Source: Aquatica leii | Lineage: Eukaryota; Arthropoda; Insecta; Coleoptera; Lampyridae | NCBI GenBank assembly: GCA_035610365.1 | Contig: CM069433.1 | Coordinates: forward strand, 132,202,545-132,266,544 | DNA length: 64,000 nt | Direction of reading: 5' to 3' | Part shown: piece by piece, positions 12,342 to 22,964 of the stretch | Layout: every line of letters starts with the position of its first letter | Position numbering within the stretch: the first letter of the stretch is position 1 | Made by a program: the position numbers and the translations under genes | The notes under the pieces: generated by a model | Told to the model about the DNA's origin: nothing | The model's database searches: none | Seen by the model: only the letters and a program-made list of their open reading frames with translations

Positions 12342-14269
12342 TGTCACCGTCCCGGTGGTTTTTGGGGCTGAGAGTTTTTATCCATTTATTTTTTTTTTAT
12401 TATTATGTTGTAATTACGGGTGTGTTTAGCATTTCCATCGTTCATTAAACTTCTTTGTATTTTCGAATTGCGTATTTCTTGGTAACATTTTAAAAGTTTC
12501 CATTGTATTTATTGACATTCATTTAAAATTATTTATTATCTGGTAATTGAATATCTTTTGGCGACGGATGTCTGTGTACGTGCCTTAAACCCATTAAATA
12601 TTTGAAACTTGAGATTTGGTTCATGTTAAAAATTATTTTACTTAGAATTATTCTTTGTTCAGATGTCTCTTTGTATATTTTAAGTTTAGATTAGAGTAAG
12701 ATTTATGTTTCTGAACGCGTTTATTACTCGGTTCCCATGGACTTGCTGAGCTATCATTCTTGGTATATTTCATAATCAGAAGCAAGTGCTGATTTAGCTG
12801 TTGCGTGGGAAGATTCGGATAAGAATTGTCACGTACCTAAATTATGTTAAGTTCTTTGTCTTAAAGTATGATGTAATTAATGTAAGGTTTTTGATTGGAG
12901 ATTTTGTTTTTGAGAAGGGGCTATTTAAGCTTCATTCTTTCCAGAGGAAAGTTAAGTTCCTTTTTGGCCCTCGAAAAAAAAGGTCAATTAATATAATTTC
13001 GACTCCAATCAGAAATTTTGTATAATTAAAATTTGTAAAACAAAGAGTTGATTTAAGTTCGGTTCAAGAAGTCAAGTGTTTTATGCGGGTAATTAACACC
13101 GAGTTTTCGGCGACGCATTATAAATACAGGTGATGAACATTACGTTACTTAAACATTCTAATTCAAGTGGCAAATTAGAACCGCGCTTGTGTGTTTAATT
13201 AAATAAAGGTGAACTACGAAAATTGGTTAAAATCAAACGATTGAGGCGAGAATAAGACCTTGAGGTGAAAAGTTTGGTAAACGAAGAATGTTAAAGTGTG
13301 GGTAGTTGAGCAGCCTGAACATCTAAAGAATCGAAGATCGTAATAATTAGTTCCGGGAAAGTTGCTGGTTGTTCTCCCATTTGAGAAAATAGTCGCTACT
13401 GCGGACTTTATAAAGTTTTCCCGGCTAATGGTACTGTACCGACGCGTTTTACCGATGCTGAACGCGTGTAACGTCTTTGACGGAGTTAAGTGAATCGATT
13501 CTGACAATAAAGTGTTGAGTTTTTGTTGTAAACTAAGGATTAGTAGCTGTCAAACTGCAGGCATACCTGTAAGTACCTTTAACAACTTATCACCTTTTCA
13601 ACTGAAGAACTCGCCTCCAATTCGATCGTTAGAGGAACATCACGGACACCCGTTATTTTCGACGCGTACTTCTATTTGACTTTGTTTTTGGTTGATTTAA
13701 ATTGTTGATTAAAGTCAAGACGGGCGAATCGATCAGAATAGAGTCTTAGAATTCAATTATGTCTTGATTATCAAACTTTAGACCCCTCTGACTCGGTGCG
13801 CAGTCTTGATTTATTATTTTGGTTGATGTTTTGTTGTATGCATGCTTTAGTTGTAAATTAAGTTAAGGTAGTTCTCGAGTAGCGGCATTTATCGTTTGCG
13901 GCGAGTCGTACGTACGACCAAGCGCTCTGCGGCTGATTCCCTGTGCGACTTTTAAATTTAAGATTAATTTGAATGATTTTATTAACCATTTACTTGCTTT
14001 AAATTTTAATATACGAATTATTATCTCATATTTGACTTTCTCTGAATCGCCTGTTTTCATCTACGGAGTGTTCGAATTTCCGGTTTTGACGAACATTTCA
14101 CAGTGACTAAAAATTCGGTGGCGCCCTTAACAACTCTTCCTGATTTAAGTAAACTCGGCAAAAGGTAAGTGAGAGACAAATAATTCGACCCGCCCCTTCT
14201 CGACTAAGTTAGCTGGCAAACCACCATCCCATTGTTACCTTCTCTAAACCATCGTTTTAGAGTGTAACA
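12342..14269 (+). repeat. 5' LTR (1,928 bp)
   Basis: It begins TGTCACCGTCCCGGTGG and ends AGAGTGTAACA, giving TG...CA ends. It matches 19,554-21,481 over its whole length without indels. The four differences I see are at 12,579, 12,600, 13,596 and 13,855. It carries a TATAAATA box at 13,119 and AATAAA at 13,202. Open frames inside it are the same in both LTRs only because the LTRs are nearly identical; I do not treat them as genes. Confidence 0.95.
13119..13126 (+). promoter_or_regulatory. TATA box in the 5' LTR
   Basis: TATAAATA stands in the 5' LTR, followed 83 bp later by AATAAA (13,202-13,207). The same pair is in the 3' LTR at 20,331 and 20,414. It is the best candidate for the U3 promoter of the element; the start site itself is not shown by the sequence. 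Confidence 0.5.
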
Positions 14270-14272
14270 GAT

Positions 14273-14290
14273 TGGCGCGGCCAACGTGGA
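14273..14290 (+). promoter_or_regulatory. Primer-binding site for minus-strand synthesis
   Basis: Three bases after the 5' LTR, the sequence TGGCGCGGCCAACGTGG starts with TGG, the complement of a tRNA CCA end. It resembles the insect tRNA-Lys complement (TGGCGCCCAACGTGGG), apart from a difference of two bases near the start. The exact tRNA is not certain. Confidence 0.75.
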
Positions 14291-14666
14291 GCCCCAATTG
14301 TCTCTCACTGTGTTAAGAAAATACCTAATTTTGACGTTTCATGAATTTGTTTTTACCTATTAGTCGATTATTTGTTAGATTGAATTCTGTTCAGCGTTTT
14401 AGGTGTGTTAAGAAAAATTGTGTTCGATTTGTTGCCTTTAGATCAATTGTTGTTTCCGAGTGGAAGTCGATATTTCTTTCCACAAGCTTATTTGATGTTT
14501 ATTTATGTATCGTTATCGGCGAGTCATTGACCGGATCACAAAGGTCAGTTTTTATTAGTTGGCGCGTGCTAATTGAGATATTCTTTTACATCGGGAATCC
14601 GATTGAGTCAACACTTTTCTTTTACACTTTAATTTATAAAGGTTCGTTCACGTTTAATTATCTACA

Positions 14667-16023
14667 ATGTATAAGTTAAATATCGCCAGATTATCACATG
14701 ACGAATTAAAATATGAGGTTTCAATTAGGGTGGAGATACCACCTTAGGAGTTACTGCATTACGTGCTTGGTTAAAAACATTTTTAGCAGAGGAAGCAACG
14801 GGAAAATCTCCAATCCGTCCTCCTTATCCTTTTGATTTTGTTACCGATAAAGCTGCAATTACTTTAGTTATATCCGAAATTGATGCATTAATTACCGAAT
14901 TGGTTACCAGTCCTTCATCAAAAACTTCTTCTGTTATCGAAACAAAATTTAAACATGCTTTAAATAGAATTAATAACGCCATACCAAAAAAAGGTGATGA
15001 TTCTGAAGTTAAAGAAAAATTACTTCAGGAATTAGTCGTTCTTATTTCCCGTTATGAACTCTTAGATCGTCAAGTGGTCGCGGTGGAAAATACTTCTGAT
15101 CCACCGGAAGAACCTATTGATGTCAAATTAAATATCGAAAGTACTCCTTCCACCTCTAATGTGAATAATATTTGCCAGGTTGCAAGTACTCCGGTGTCTC
15201 CAGTGTCAACTAATCATTCGAAATCGACCCCTTGTTGGAAATGGGATATAAAATATAAGGGTAATAGTGGCTCACTGTCTTTGAACTCCTTCTTAGAAAA
15301 AGTTTCCGAATACCAAATTTCTCGTAATGTTGGTAATGATCAGCTGTTTGCCGAATGTTTAGATTTATTCCAGGATCACGCATTAATTTACGTGCGCTCG
15401 GTTAAGAATGAGGTTAATTCATGGCCTGAATTGGTTCGCCTTTTAAAATTACAGTTTCAGCCTGTCGACTTTGATGATAAATTATTAGAACAAATTCAAA
15501 AACGAACTCAATCCGAGAAAGAACCGATCGGAATTTTCGTAGCAATTATGAAAGGAATGCTTAATCGTTTAGAAACTAAATTATCGGAAGACGCACAGTT
15601 AAAAATTTTACGTAAAAATATTAGACCTATTTACCAATCGCGATTAAGTTTAACCCAAATTAACTCTATTAATGAATTAATTGAATTAGGACGTTTAATA
15701 GAAAACAGTTTAGAGTCTATTGAAAATTTTACTCCTCCGGTTAGACGAAAATACGATTTGGAAGGCGACATTGCGGCCTTAGGTATCCCGGATGCGCCAC
15801 TCGCGGAAAAAATTGAGACACCAAAATTAATAACGAGACGCGTGATCGGCCTGTTTTTAATCGTGTTCCCAGTAGATCATGTTGGAATTGCCAAAGTAAA
15901 CAACATTTGGCACGAGATTGTGACCGACCTAGGTCAACTCAATATTGTTATCGTTGTGGTCATCGAAACGCTACCGTACGTACGTGTCCAAATTGTTCAA
16001 AAAACTTCCAAAGAACGGATTAA
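14667..16023 (+). CDS. gag: gag (capsid and nucleocapsid), broken by two frame shifts
   Basis: Gag forms the virus-like particle and binds the element's RNA. An ATG at 14,667 opens a short frame with a LSHDELKYEVSIR helix typical of gypsy Gag N-termini, then stops. The body continues in another frame from about 14,728, so a single base appears lost in a G run near 14,728-14,731. The retrotransposon-Gag core spans about 15,235-15,740 (WKWDIKYKGN to ENSLESIENF). Near 15,825 the frame shifts again into one carrying two zinc knuckles. The first, at 15,880, is a perfect C-x2-C-x4-H-x4-C (CWNCQSKQHLARDC). The second (CYRCGHRNATVRTC) has Ala where the His should be. This frame ends with TAA at 16,021-16,023, just past the slippery site. 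Translation of pol depends on this overlap. Confidence 0.9.
15999..16005 (+). promoter_or_regulatory. -1 ribosomal frameshift slippery heptamer A AAA AAC
   Basis: The heptamer AAAAAAC lies at the gag-pol junction. In the zinc-knuckle frame of gag the codons are 16,000-16,002 and 16,003-16,005, exactly the X XXY YYZ phase. Slipping back one base enters the protease frame. The gag stop is 16 bases downstream. A stimulatory stem or pseudoknot was not identified by eye. Confidence 0.8.
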
Positions 16024-16832
16024 AAGACCGACGAGTGGTCCGTTCCGCTAATCAAGTACAGTCGGCAATATTTTATAATTCCGCATTTAGTGAACGTGAA
16101 ACCAATTTTAAGAAAACCAAAATTATTTTAGACTATGTTTTTGATGCATCTGAGGAAGATCAGCGTCCATTCATTAACGTTCAAATTTTCGGTAATGACG
16201 TACTCGGCCTTATGGATAGCGGTGCTACGCGAACTATCATCGGCGATAAAACCTGGCGTCGTTTAAACAAATTAGGCGTTCGTTTAAATAACAAAGACAA
16301 AATTAAATGTACTGTAGCTAACGGTGAAACTATTGAATCGATCGGTTCCGTTGACTTGCCTATTGTGATGAAGGGCAAAATGACTTTAGTTAACGTCCTT
16401 GTAGTACCGGAGATATCGAACACCTTAATTCTTGGAGTTGATTATTGGAAACAATCTGGGTTCGTTCCAGACTTACGGAAAGGTCAGTGGAAGTTTGCGT
16501 CGATCGCCACCGCTGACGCAGTCAATGACCCAAAACCAGCTGTCGTGTCACGCGCGGATTTAACAGCTGAACAAAATTCTAAATTACATTCGGTGATTGA
16601 TCCTTATTTTTCGGAATCAAAAGCGACGTTGGGTTATACTAATTTGATCGAACATGAAATTAAAACTACCGCTTCCCCAATTAAGCAACGGTATTATAGA
16701 GTTTCTCCTTATATGCAAAAACAAATTGACGCCGAGCTGGACAAAATGTTAAAGTTGGATGTGGTCGAGAAATCTAGTAGTGCGTGGTCGAGTCCTATTT
16801 TATTAGTCAAAAAAAAAAGATGGCACGCATAG
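16006..16832 (+). CDS. pol: pol, first part: aspartic protease and start of reverse transcriptase
   Basis: The frame enters from the -1 slip at 15,999-16,005, so no start codon is expected. The retropepsin domain runs from about 16,130 to 16,480. Its active site is LMDSGATRTIIG (Asp codon at 16,215) and the second conserved strand is NTLILGVDYW. A linker follows, then the first RT motif YYRVSPYMQKQIDAELDKML with VVEKSSSAWSSPILLVKKK. The frame closes at 16,832 because of one extra base in a run of ten A's at 16,809-16,818; the RT continues in the next frame. The protease matures Gag-Pol within the particle. The domain itself looks intact. Confidence 0.9.
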
Positions 16833-18048
16833 ATTCTGCGTGGATTTCCGAAAGTTAAATAAAGTAACTGAAAGGGATGCTTACCCTTTACCTTATGTTT
16901 CAACCATTTTAGACCAATTACGTGATGCTAAATTTATTTCTTCTTTGGATATCAAATCTGCGTATTGGCAAATTCCGTTAAGTCAAGACTCAAAACAATA
17001 TACCGCGTTCACAGTTCGCAATAGAGGTTTGTTCCAGTTTAAAATGTTACCTTTTGGTTTGGCTAATGCTCCGGCTTCATGGCAGCGACTCATTGATAAA
17101 ATTCTTGGACCCGAATTAGAGCCCTATGTCTTTGTTTATTTGGATGATACTATTACATGTACTCCAACTTTTGAAAAACACATTGAGGTGTTGGCTGAAG
17201 TTTTGAAAAGATTCAAGGAAGCGAATTTGACCTTAAGCTTTGATAAGTGCCGTCTTTGTCAATCTGAATTGAAATATCTCGGGTATGTCGTAGATTCCAA
17301 CGGTTTATCGGTAGACCCCGAAAAGGTTGAAGCAATCATTAACATCCCAACGCCTACCACGGTATCAGAGGTCAGGCGTCTGATTGGAATGGCTTCATGG
17401 TATAGACGCTTCATACCGGAATTTTCATCAATTATAGCACCTTTGACTAATTTGTTAAAGAAATCAGCAAGGTTTGTTTGGACTCCTCAATGTGTAGAAG
17501 CTTTTGAAATTATTAAGAAATGTTTAGTTTCAGCACCTATTTTATCTTGTCCAAATTTCGATTTACCATTCACCGTACAGGCCGACGCTTCTGACTTTGG
17601 CATTGCGGCCGTACTAACGCAGAATATAGACAATGAAGAACGGGTTATTTGTTATAGTAGTAGGTCTTTGACACGAAATGAAAGAAAATTTTCCACCACA
17701 GAGAAAGAATGTCTCGCGGTACTTTGGGCCATCGAAAAGTTACGACCTTATTTAGAGGGAACCCATTTTACGGTTATTACGGACCATGCCTCTTTAGTAT
17801 GGTTACACAACTTAAAGGACCCTACCGGACGTTTAGCGCGTTGGGCTGTACGTATGCAGCAGTATAGTTTTGATATAGTTCACCGGAAAGGTAAAGACCA
17901 TGTCGTTCCCGATACTTTGTCTCGTGCCGTACCCGTGCTGAATGCAATGACGGTAAGGAATTCTGCGGTCGGTGAACCCGACAAATGGCTAAATAAACTT
18001 ATGAAATCAATTGAACGCGACCCCAAGCTTTCCCGAATTGGAAAATAA
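16819..18048 (+). CDS. pol: pol, second part: reverse transcriptase and RNase H
   Basis: It copies element RNA into DNA and removes the RNA strand. After the A-run the frame reads FCVDFRKLNKVTERDAYPLP, the standard gypsy RT motif. The first catalytic Asp is in SSLDIKSAYWQIPL, and MLPFGLANAPASWQRL follows. The active site is VYLDDTIT (YLDD at 17,136-17,147). The RNase H part from about 17,570 has VQADASDFGIAAVL, STTEKECLAVLWAIEKLRPY and ITDHASLVWL, with its Asp and Glu residues present. The frame ends early at 18,048; the reading needed for integrase resumes one frame over near 18,030, so one base seems to be missing there. All catalytic residues I can check are present. Confidence 0.93.
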   Translation, partial: DGTHRFCVDFRKLNKVTERDAYPLPYVSTILDQLRDAKFISSLDIKSAYWQIPLSQDSKQYTAFTVRNRGLFQFKMLPFGLANAPASWQRLIDKILGPELEPYVFVYLDDTITCTPTFEKHIEVLAEVLKRFKEANLTLSFDKCRLCQSELKYLGYVVDSNGLSVDPEKVEAIINIPTPTTVSEVRRLIGMASWYRRFIPEFSSIIAPLTNLLKKSARFVWTPQCVEAFEIIKKCLVSAPILSCPNFDLPFTVQADASDFGIAAVLTQNIDNEERVICYSSRSLTRNERKFSTTEKECLAVLWAIEKLRPYLEGTHFTVITDHASLVWLHNLKDPTGRLARWAVRMQQYSFDIVHRKGKDHVVPDTLSRAVPVLNAMTVRNSAVGEPDKWLNKLMKSIERDPKLSRIGK

Positions 18049-19223
18049 ATAACGGTAAATTATTTAAACACGTCTCGGTAGACTATCCAGACTTATCTAG
18101 CGAGTCAGATAACTGGAGGGAGGTAGTTCCTAAGGCGGAACGTTCAGCCTTATTACATAAATTTCATGACGAGCCCACTTCAGGTCATTTGGGCATTTTC
18201 AAAACTTATGAGAGAATCTCTCGGCTTTATTATTGGCCGAAGATGAAAGTCGACGTTGGTCGCTACGTAAGGAAATGTCATACGTGTATTGCTCATAAGC
18301 CCGAGCAACAACGCCCTGCTGGATTGATGTCACGTCATCCAGTCGTAGAAAAACCCTGGCAAATGATTGCTACGGATATTGTCGGACCCTTGCCACGATC
18401 AAAGAGTGGATATTCGTATGTATTGGTAGTGGCGGATTGTTTCTCAAAGTTTGTCTTGTTCTTCCCGTTACGTAACGCTACTGCTGCGGCAGTGACTAAA
18501 CGTTTAGAAGAGGATGTCATCCTAATGTTTGGAGCTCCTCAATATATCTTATGTGACAATGGGACTCAATTCCGTAGTCGTGAGTTTACTAAAATGGCAG
18601 CCCAATACAAATCGCGAATAATTTTCAATGCGCATTATCATCCCCAGGCCAACCCTTCCGAAAGAGTAAATAGGGTAATGAAGACCATGTTAGCCTCATA
18701 CGTAGGGGATAATCATCGTGATTGGGATAAGTACCTAGCCAAAGTGGCTTGTGCTATCCGAACTGCCGTGCATGAGGTAACCGGCCTGACACCATGTTTT
18801 ACTAACTTTGGTCAAGAAATATGTCTTGACGGTTCCCGTTTTGGTCCTACATCCGACAATGCCGAACTTAATGACATTACATTCGGCGATCGAACTCACT
18901 TGGCTCCTAGGAGCAATGTTTTTAACGATGTTTACCGTGATATTAAAAAGCGATTAGAGGCCGCTTATATACGATCAAAAAAATATTATGACTTGCGTCG
19001 TCGTGCCGCTCCTTTTGAAATTGGAGATACCGTTTGGAGGAGGAACTATGTCCTCTCCGATGCTTCCCGTCATTTTACCGCTAAGTTAGCACCCAAATTT
19101 GTGGGTCCTTTTCTAATTCGACGCAAGGTGTCGTACCAAACTTATGAATTATCTGATGCTTCCGGCACTTCAAGAGGTGTGTGGAACGCAAAGGATTTGA
19201 AGCTCGATCCCTCCCAAGAATAA
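18030..19223 (+). CDS. pol: pol, third part: integrase
   Basis: It inserts the cDNA into the genome. Upstream of the first ATG the frame is already open (FPNWKINNGKLFKHV from 18,030), so the true domain starts before 18,189. The HHCC zinc finger is HDEPTSGH followed by CHTC. The DDE core has TDIVGPLP (Asp 18,375), CDNGTQF (Asp 18,555) and NPSERVNR (Glu 18,660), with 34 residues between the second Asp and the Glu, one fewer than the common 35. The C-terminus has the GPF strand (KFVGPFLIRRKVSYQTYEL) and ends at TAA 19,221-19,223. I see no break within the integrase. Confidence 0.93.
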   Translation, partial: FPNWKINNGKLFKHVSVDYPDLSSESDNWREVVPKAERSALLHKFHDEPTSGHLGIFKTYERISRLYYWPKMKVDVGRYVRKCHTCIAHKPEQQRPAGLMSRHPVVEKPWQMIATDIVGPLPRSKSGYSYVLVVADCFSKFVLFFPLRNATAAAVTKRLEEDVILMFGAPQYILCDNGTQFRSREFTKMAAQYKSRIIFNAHYHPQANPSERVNRVMKTMLASYVGDNHRDWDKYLAKVACAIRTAVHEVTGLTPCFTNFGQEICLDGSRFGPTSDNAELNDITFGDRTHLAPRSNVFNDVYRDIKKRLEAAYIRSKKYYDLRRRAAPFEIGDTVWRRNYVLSDASRHFTAKLAPKFVGPFLIRRKVSYQTYELSDASGTSRGVWNAKDLKLDPSQE

Positions 19224-19545
19224 TTTTTTTTATTATTATTATTTTTTTTTTTCGTTTTGCGCCGTTGGTCAGATGTTTGTGTCGGTGGTTTTGGCGTTTT
19301 GCTATCACAGGTAAGGTTGCTTTGTGTCGGTCGTGGGTTGGTTGTGGGATTTTACAACATGTGGATACCGTGAAACATGGTGTGTCCTCTTCTCTACTCA
19401 TGTCCGGTGCATCGTGTCGAGCCTTGCATTTCGTCCAAAATCTACCGATTCTTTTTGGCTTACGGTACCTTATTTTTGTTTTGGTATTCTATCGCTTTTA
19501 TTTATTTTTTTTTGTTAGAGTAATTTGGGAAATCACTCTTCTTGT
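19224..19545 (+). other. 3' untranslated region of the gypsy element
   Basis: About 320 bp of T-rich DNA lies between the integrase stop and the purine tract. A 159-codon open frame here runs on into the LTR and shows no signal peptide, cysteine pattern or transmembrane design expected of an env gene. I therefore consider the element env-less. Confidence 0.7.
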
Positions 19546-19553
19546 AAGGGGGG
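19546..19553 (+). promoter_or_regulatory. Polypurine tract (plus-strand primer)
   Basis: AAGGGGGG directly abuts the 3' LTR, where reverse transcriptase primes plus-strand DNA. Its position against the TG of the LTR confirms the LTR start. Confidence 0.9.
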
Positions 19554-21481
19554 TGTCACCGTCCCGGTGGTTTTTGGGGCTGAGAGTTTTTATCCATTTA
19601 TTTTTTTTTTATTATTATGTTGTAATTACGGGTGTGTTTAGCATTTCCATCGTTCATTAAACTTCTTTGTATTTTCGAATTGCGTATTTCTTGGTAACAT
19701 TTTAAAAGTTTCCATTGTATTTATTGACATTCATTTAAAATTATTTATTATCTGGTAATTGAATATCTTTTGGCGACGGATGTCTGTGTATGTGCCTTAA
19801 ACCCATTAAATTTTTGAAACTTGAGATTTGGTTCATGTTAAAAATTATTTTACTTAGAATTATTCTTTGTTCAGATGTCTCTTTGTATATTTTAAGTTTA
19901 GATTAGAGTAAGATTTATGTTTCTGAACGCGTTTATTACTCGGTTCCCATGGACTTGCTGAGCTATCATTCTTGGTATATTTCATAATCAGAAGCAAGTG
20001 CTGATTTAGCTGTTGCGTGGGAAGATTCGGATAAGAATTGTCACGTACCTAAATTATGTTAAGTTCTTTGTCTTAAAGTATGATGTAATTAATGTAAGGT
20101 TTTTGATTGGAGATTTTGTTTTTGAGAAGGGGCTATTTAAGCTTCATTCTTTCCAGAGGAAAGTTAAGTTCCTTTTTGGCCCTCGAAAAAAAAGGTCAAT
20201 TAATATAATTTCGACTCCAATCAGAAATTTTGTATAATTAAAATTTGTAAAACAAAGAGTTGATTTAAGTTCGGTTCAAGAAGTCAAGTGTTTTATGCGG
20301 GTAATTAACACCGAGTTTTCGGCGACGCATTATAAATACAGGTGATGAACATTACGTTACTTAAACATTCTAATTCAAGTGGCAAATTAGAACCGCGCTT
20401 GTGTGTTTAATTAAATAAAGGTGAACTACGAAAATTGGTTAAAATCAAACGATTGAGGCGAGAATAAGACCTTGAGGTGAAAAGTTTGGTAAACGAAGAA
20501 TGTTAAAGTGTGGGTAGTTGAGCAGCCTGAACATCTAAAGAATCGAAGATCGTAATAATTAGTTCCGGGAAAGTTGCTGGTTGTTCTCCCATTTGAGAAA
20601 ATAGTCGCTACTGCGGACTTTATAAAGTTTTCCCGGCTAATGGTACTGTACCGACGCGTTTTACCGATGCTGAACGCGTGTAACGTCTTTGACGGAGTTA
20701 AGTGAATCGATTCTGACAATAAAGTGTTGAGTTTTTGTTGTAAACTAAGGATTAGTAGCTGTCAAACTGCAGGCATACCTGTAAGTACCTTTAACAACTT
20801 ATCACCTCTTCAACTGAAGAACTCGCCTCCAATTCGATCGTTAGAGGAACATCACGGACACCCGTTATTTTCGACGCGTACTTCTATTTGACTTTGTTTT
20901 TGGTTGATTTAAATTGTTGATTAAAGTCAAGACGGGCGAATCGATCAGAATAGAGTCTTAGAATTCAATTATGTCTTGATTATCAAACTTTAGACCCCTC
21001 TGACTCGGTGCGCAGTCTTGATTTATTATTTTGGTTGATGTTTTGTTGTATGCATGCTTTAGTTGTGAATTAAGTTAAGGTAGTTCTCGAGTAGCGGCAT
21101 TTATCGTTTGCGGCGAGTCGTACGTACGACCAAGCGCTCTGCGGCTGATTCCCTGTGCGACTTTTAAATTTAAGATTAATTTGAATGATTTTATTAACCA
21201 TTTACTTGCTTTAAATTTTAATATACGAATTATTATCTCATATTTGACTTTCTCTGAATCGCCTGTTTTCATCTACGGAGTGTTCGAATTTCCGGTTTTG
21301 ACGAACATTTCACAGTGACTAAAAATTCGGTGGCGCCCTTAACAACTCTTCCTGATTTAAGTAAACTCGGCAAAAGGTAAGTGAGAGACAAATAATTCGA
21401 CCCGCCCCTTCTCGACTAAGTTAGCTGGCAAACCACCATCCCATTGTTACCTTCTCTAAACCATCGTTTTAGAGTGTAACA
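19554..21481 (+). repeat. 3' LTR (1,928 bp)
   Basis: Same length and sequence as the 5' LTR except at 19,791, 19,812, 20,808 and 21,067. It begins directly after the purine tract and ends AGAGTGTAACA before the TATG duplication. Confidence 0.95.
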
Positions 21482-21810
21482 TATGGAGCGTTGTTTATTC
21501 TCAGTGGCTTGCATCAATGTTATTGATTGTGATATTTATCACCGAACTCTTAATTGTTAGTATTATGTAATTCTACATCTCTTCTTTTTTAACCTCTTTC
21601 TTTCTTTGTTAAAAATTAATATGTTCGTTGTTATAGCCTGTGTTTTGTCATTTATTCGCTTTCGGTGCTAGACAGATTTAAACGGTATCTGCAATTAATA
21701 ATTTCCGTTTTTAATTACTATCACATCGAGAATCAGCTACGACCTTCTCGCCAAATTGTATTGAGCTAGCCGCCTGTCTTCGGTTATAGGTAAATTCAAG
21801 TAGGTAATAC
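21482..21810 (+). repeat. R1kb copy E, right half
   Basis: It begins with the TATG duplication and continues the repeat interrupted at 12,341. Blocks matching copy C include CTTGCATCAATGTTATTG, ATATGTTCGTTGTTATAGCC and CAGATTTAAACGGTATCTG. The end, TTGAGCTAGCCGCCTGTC, resembles that of copy D at about 61,990-62,010. Confidence 0.7.
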
Positions 21811-22964
21811 ATTAATAAAGTCAAGAATTCCGAAAAAATATTAGTTGATGAATACATACAAAGAAAACCATGAGCAGAGTACAAAAAATTAAGTTTGTTT
21901 GTGACGACCGATGTTGTCAACTTTGATATGGTCTTAATCATGTAACTTGCACCGGAATTGCACAATATTTGTGAAAGAAATACGGAATAATACAATATAA
22001 CAAATTTTTTGCACAGCTAAAAAAAATAAATAAGAATCTTACATCGTCAACTGGTATTTAACACCTCAACAGCAATTAAGAATGCCCGGAACGATGCACG
22101 GCATTAATCTAGAAATAACAGGTATTGCATAGCTATAAATATTTGTCGAATGCGACACAGGAAAAAAGGTATGAAAGAATGGACACTAAAAAAGTTGAAG
22201 GAATGTATTTACCAAAAATGTATTTAGCAAAACCAAAGTTAAATTCAATTTGAAAAACAATATAGATGTTGAACTATATGCAATTTTGACTGAAATCTGT
22301 TGCCAATTGCATTTTTTAAATTTTTTTAATAGTGATTGTGCACCTTATAATGTTTTCTTTAATTTTTACTGAATGATGAACATTTGTCTACTTACATTTG
22401 TAGAACTTAATGTATTATCCATTGAATAAATAGTAGAGGAAGAAGCATATAGCATATGTAAATGCGAGCCGGAAAAGCGGCCATAATAAGCCAAGTTTGA
22501 TTCACTTTGTTGTTATGATGGTCATTGCGTAGGCGTATTGTTTGCAGACATTAGCGTGTTTGAACTTCGGTTGATAATATTGGTGTAAATGTTATATATA
22601 AAACTTACTAAGTACTATACAAATAAATGAATGTATGTTTTTTAAGTTAGTATCTTTTTGCGACAGCACGCTGCTGTCAAACAGGAAACAATCATCCGCC
22701 ATATGCAAAAGCCATCCCGGTCACACAATAATATTGCATATGCTCCTTCTTAACTTTATATATTCTTTGGTTTTATCTAATTAAAAAATAATCAAAATCA
22801 CATTTTTGGATAATCATAAATATATTCGTTCACTGTATCAACGATTAAAGTTTCTTTGAAAATGTGCTGTGCAATTTTCCCTTTTCACAAGTACCATTCA
22901 AGTTCTATTGTTACCATTTTACAAATCGGTATTAAGTAATCATCAATTTCATTACAACTGTTAC
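21811..22964. other. No gene seen
   Basis: AT-rich DNA without a supportable frame. An open frame on the minus strand (22,885-23,070) overlaps the end of the next R1kb copy and has no known motif. Confidence 0.5.

Larger units (their letters stand above)
12342..21481 (+). mobile_element. Complete Ty3/gypsy LTR retrotransposon, very young insertion
   Basis: The element is 9,140 bp. It has two 1,928-bp LTRs (TG...CA), a TATG 4-bp target duplication on both sides (12,338-12,341 and 21,482-21,485), a primer-binding site, gag with zinc knuckles, pol in the order protease-RT-RNase H-integrase (gypsy order), and a purine tract abutting the 3' LTR. No env-like gene is present. By my reading the LTRs differ at only four positions, so it inserted recently. 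The very long LTRs and a Lys-like PBS recall the Osvaldo/Ulysses group of insect gypsy elements; that placement is an inference. The coding region has at least four single-base frame breaks, so this copy as assembled cannot make full Gag-Pol. Confidence 0.95.

Noticed and set aside
13214-13507. 97-codon minus-strand frame in the 5' LTR, identical at 20,426-20,719
   Set aside because: The conservation is explained by LTR identity after recent insertion; the sequence has no domain and lies in LTR regulatory DNA.
19181-19660. 159-codon frame after integrase, possible env
   Set aside because: It runs into the 3' LTR, is T-rich (Phe-rich), and lacks signal peptide, Cys pattern and membrane anchor.
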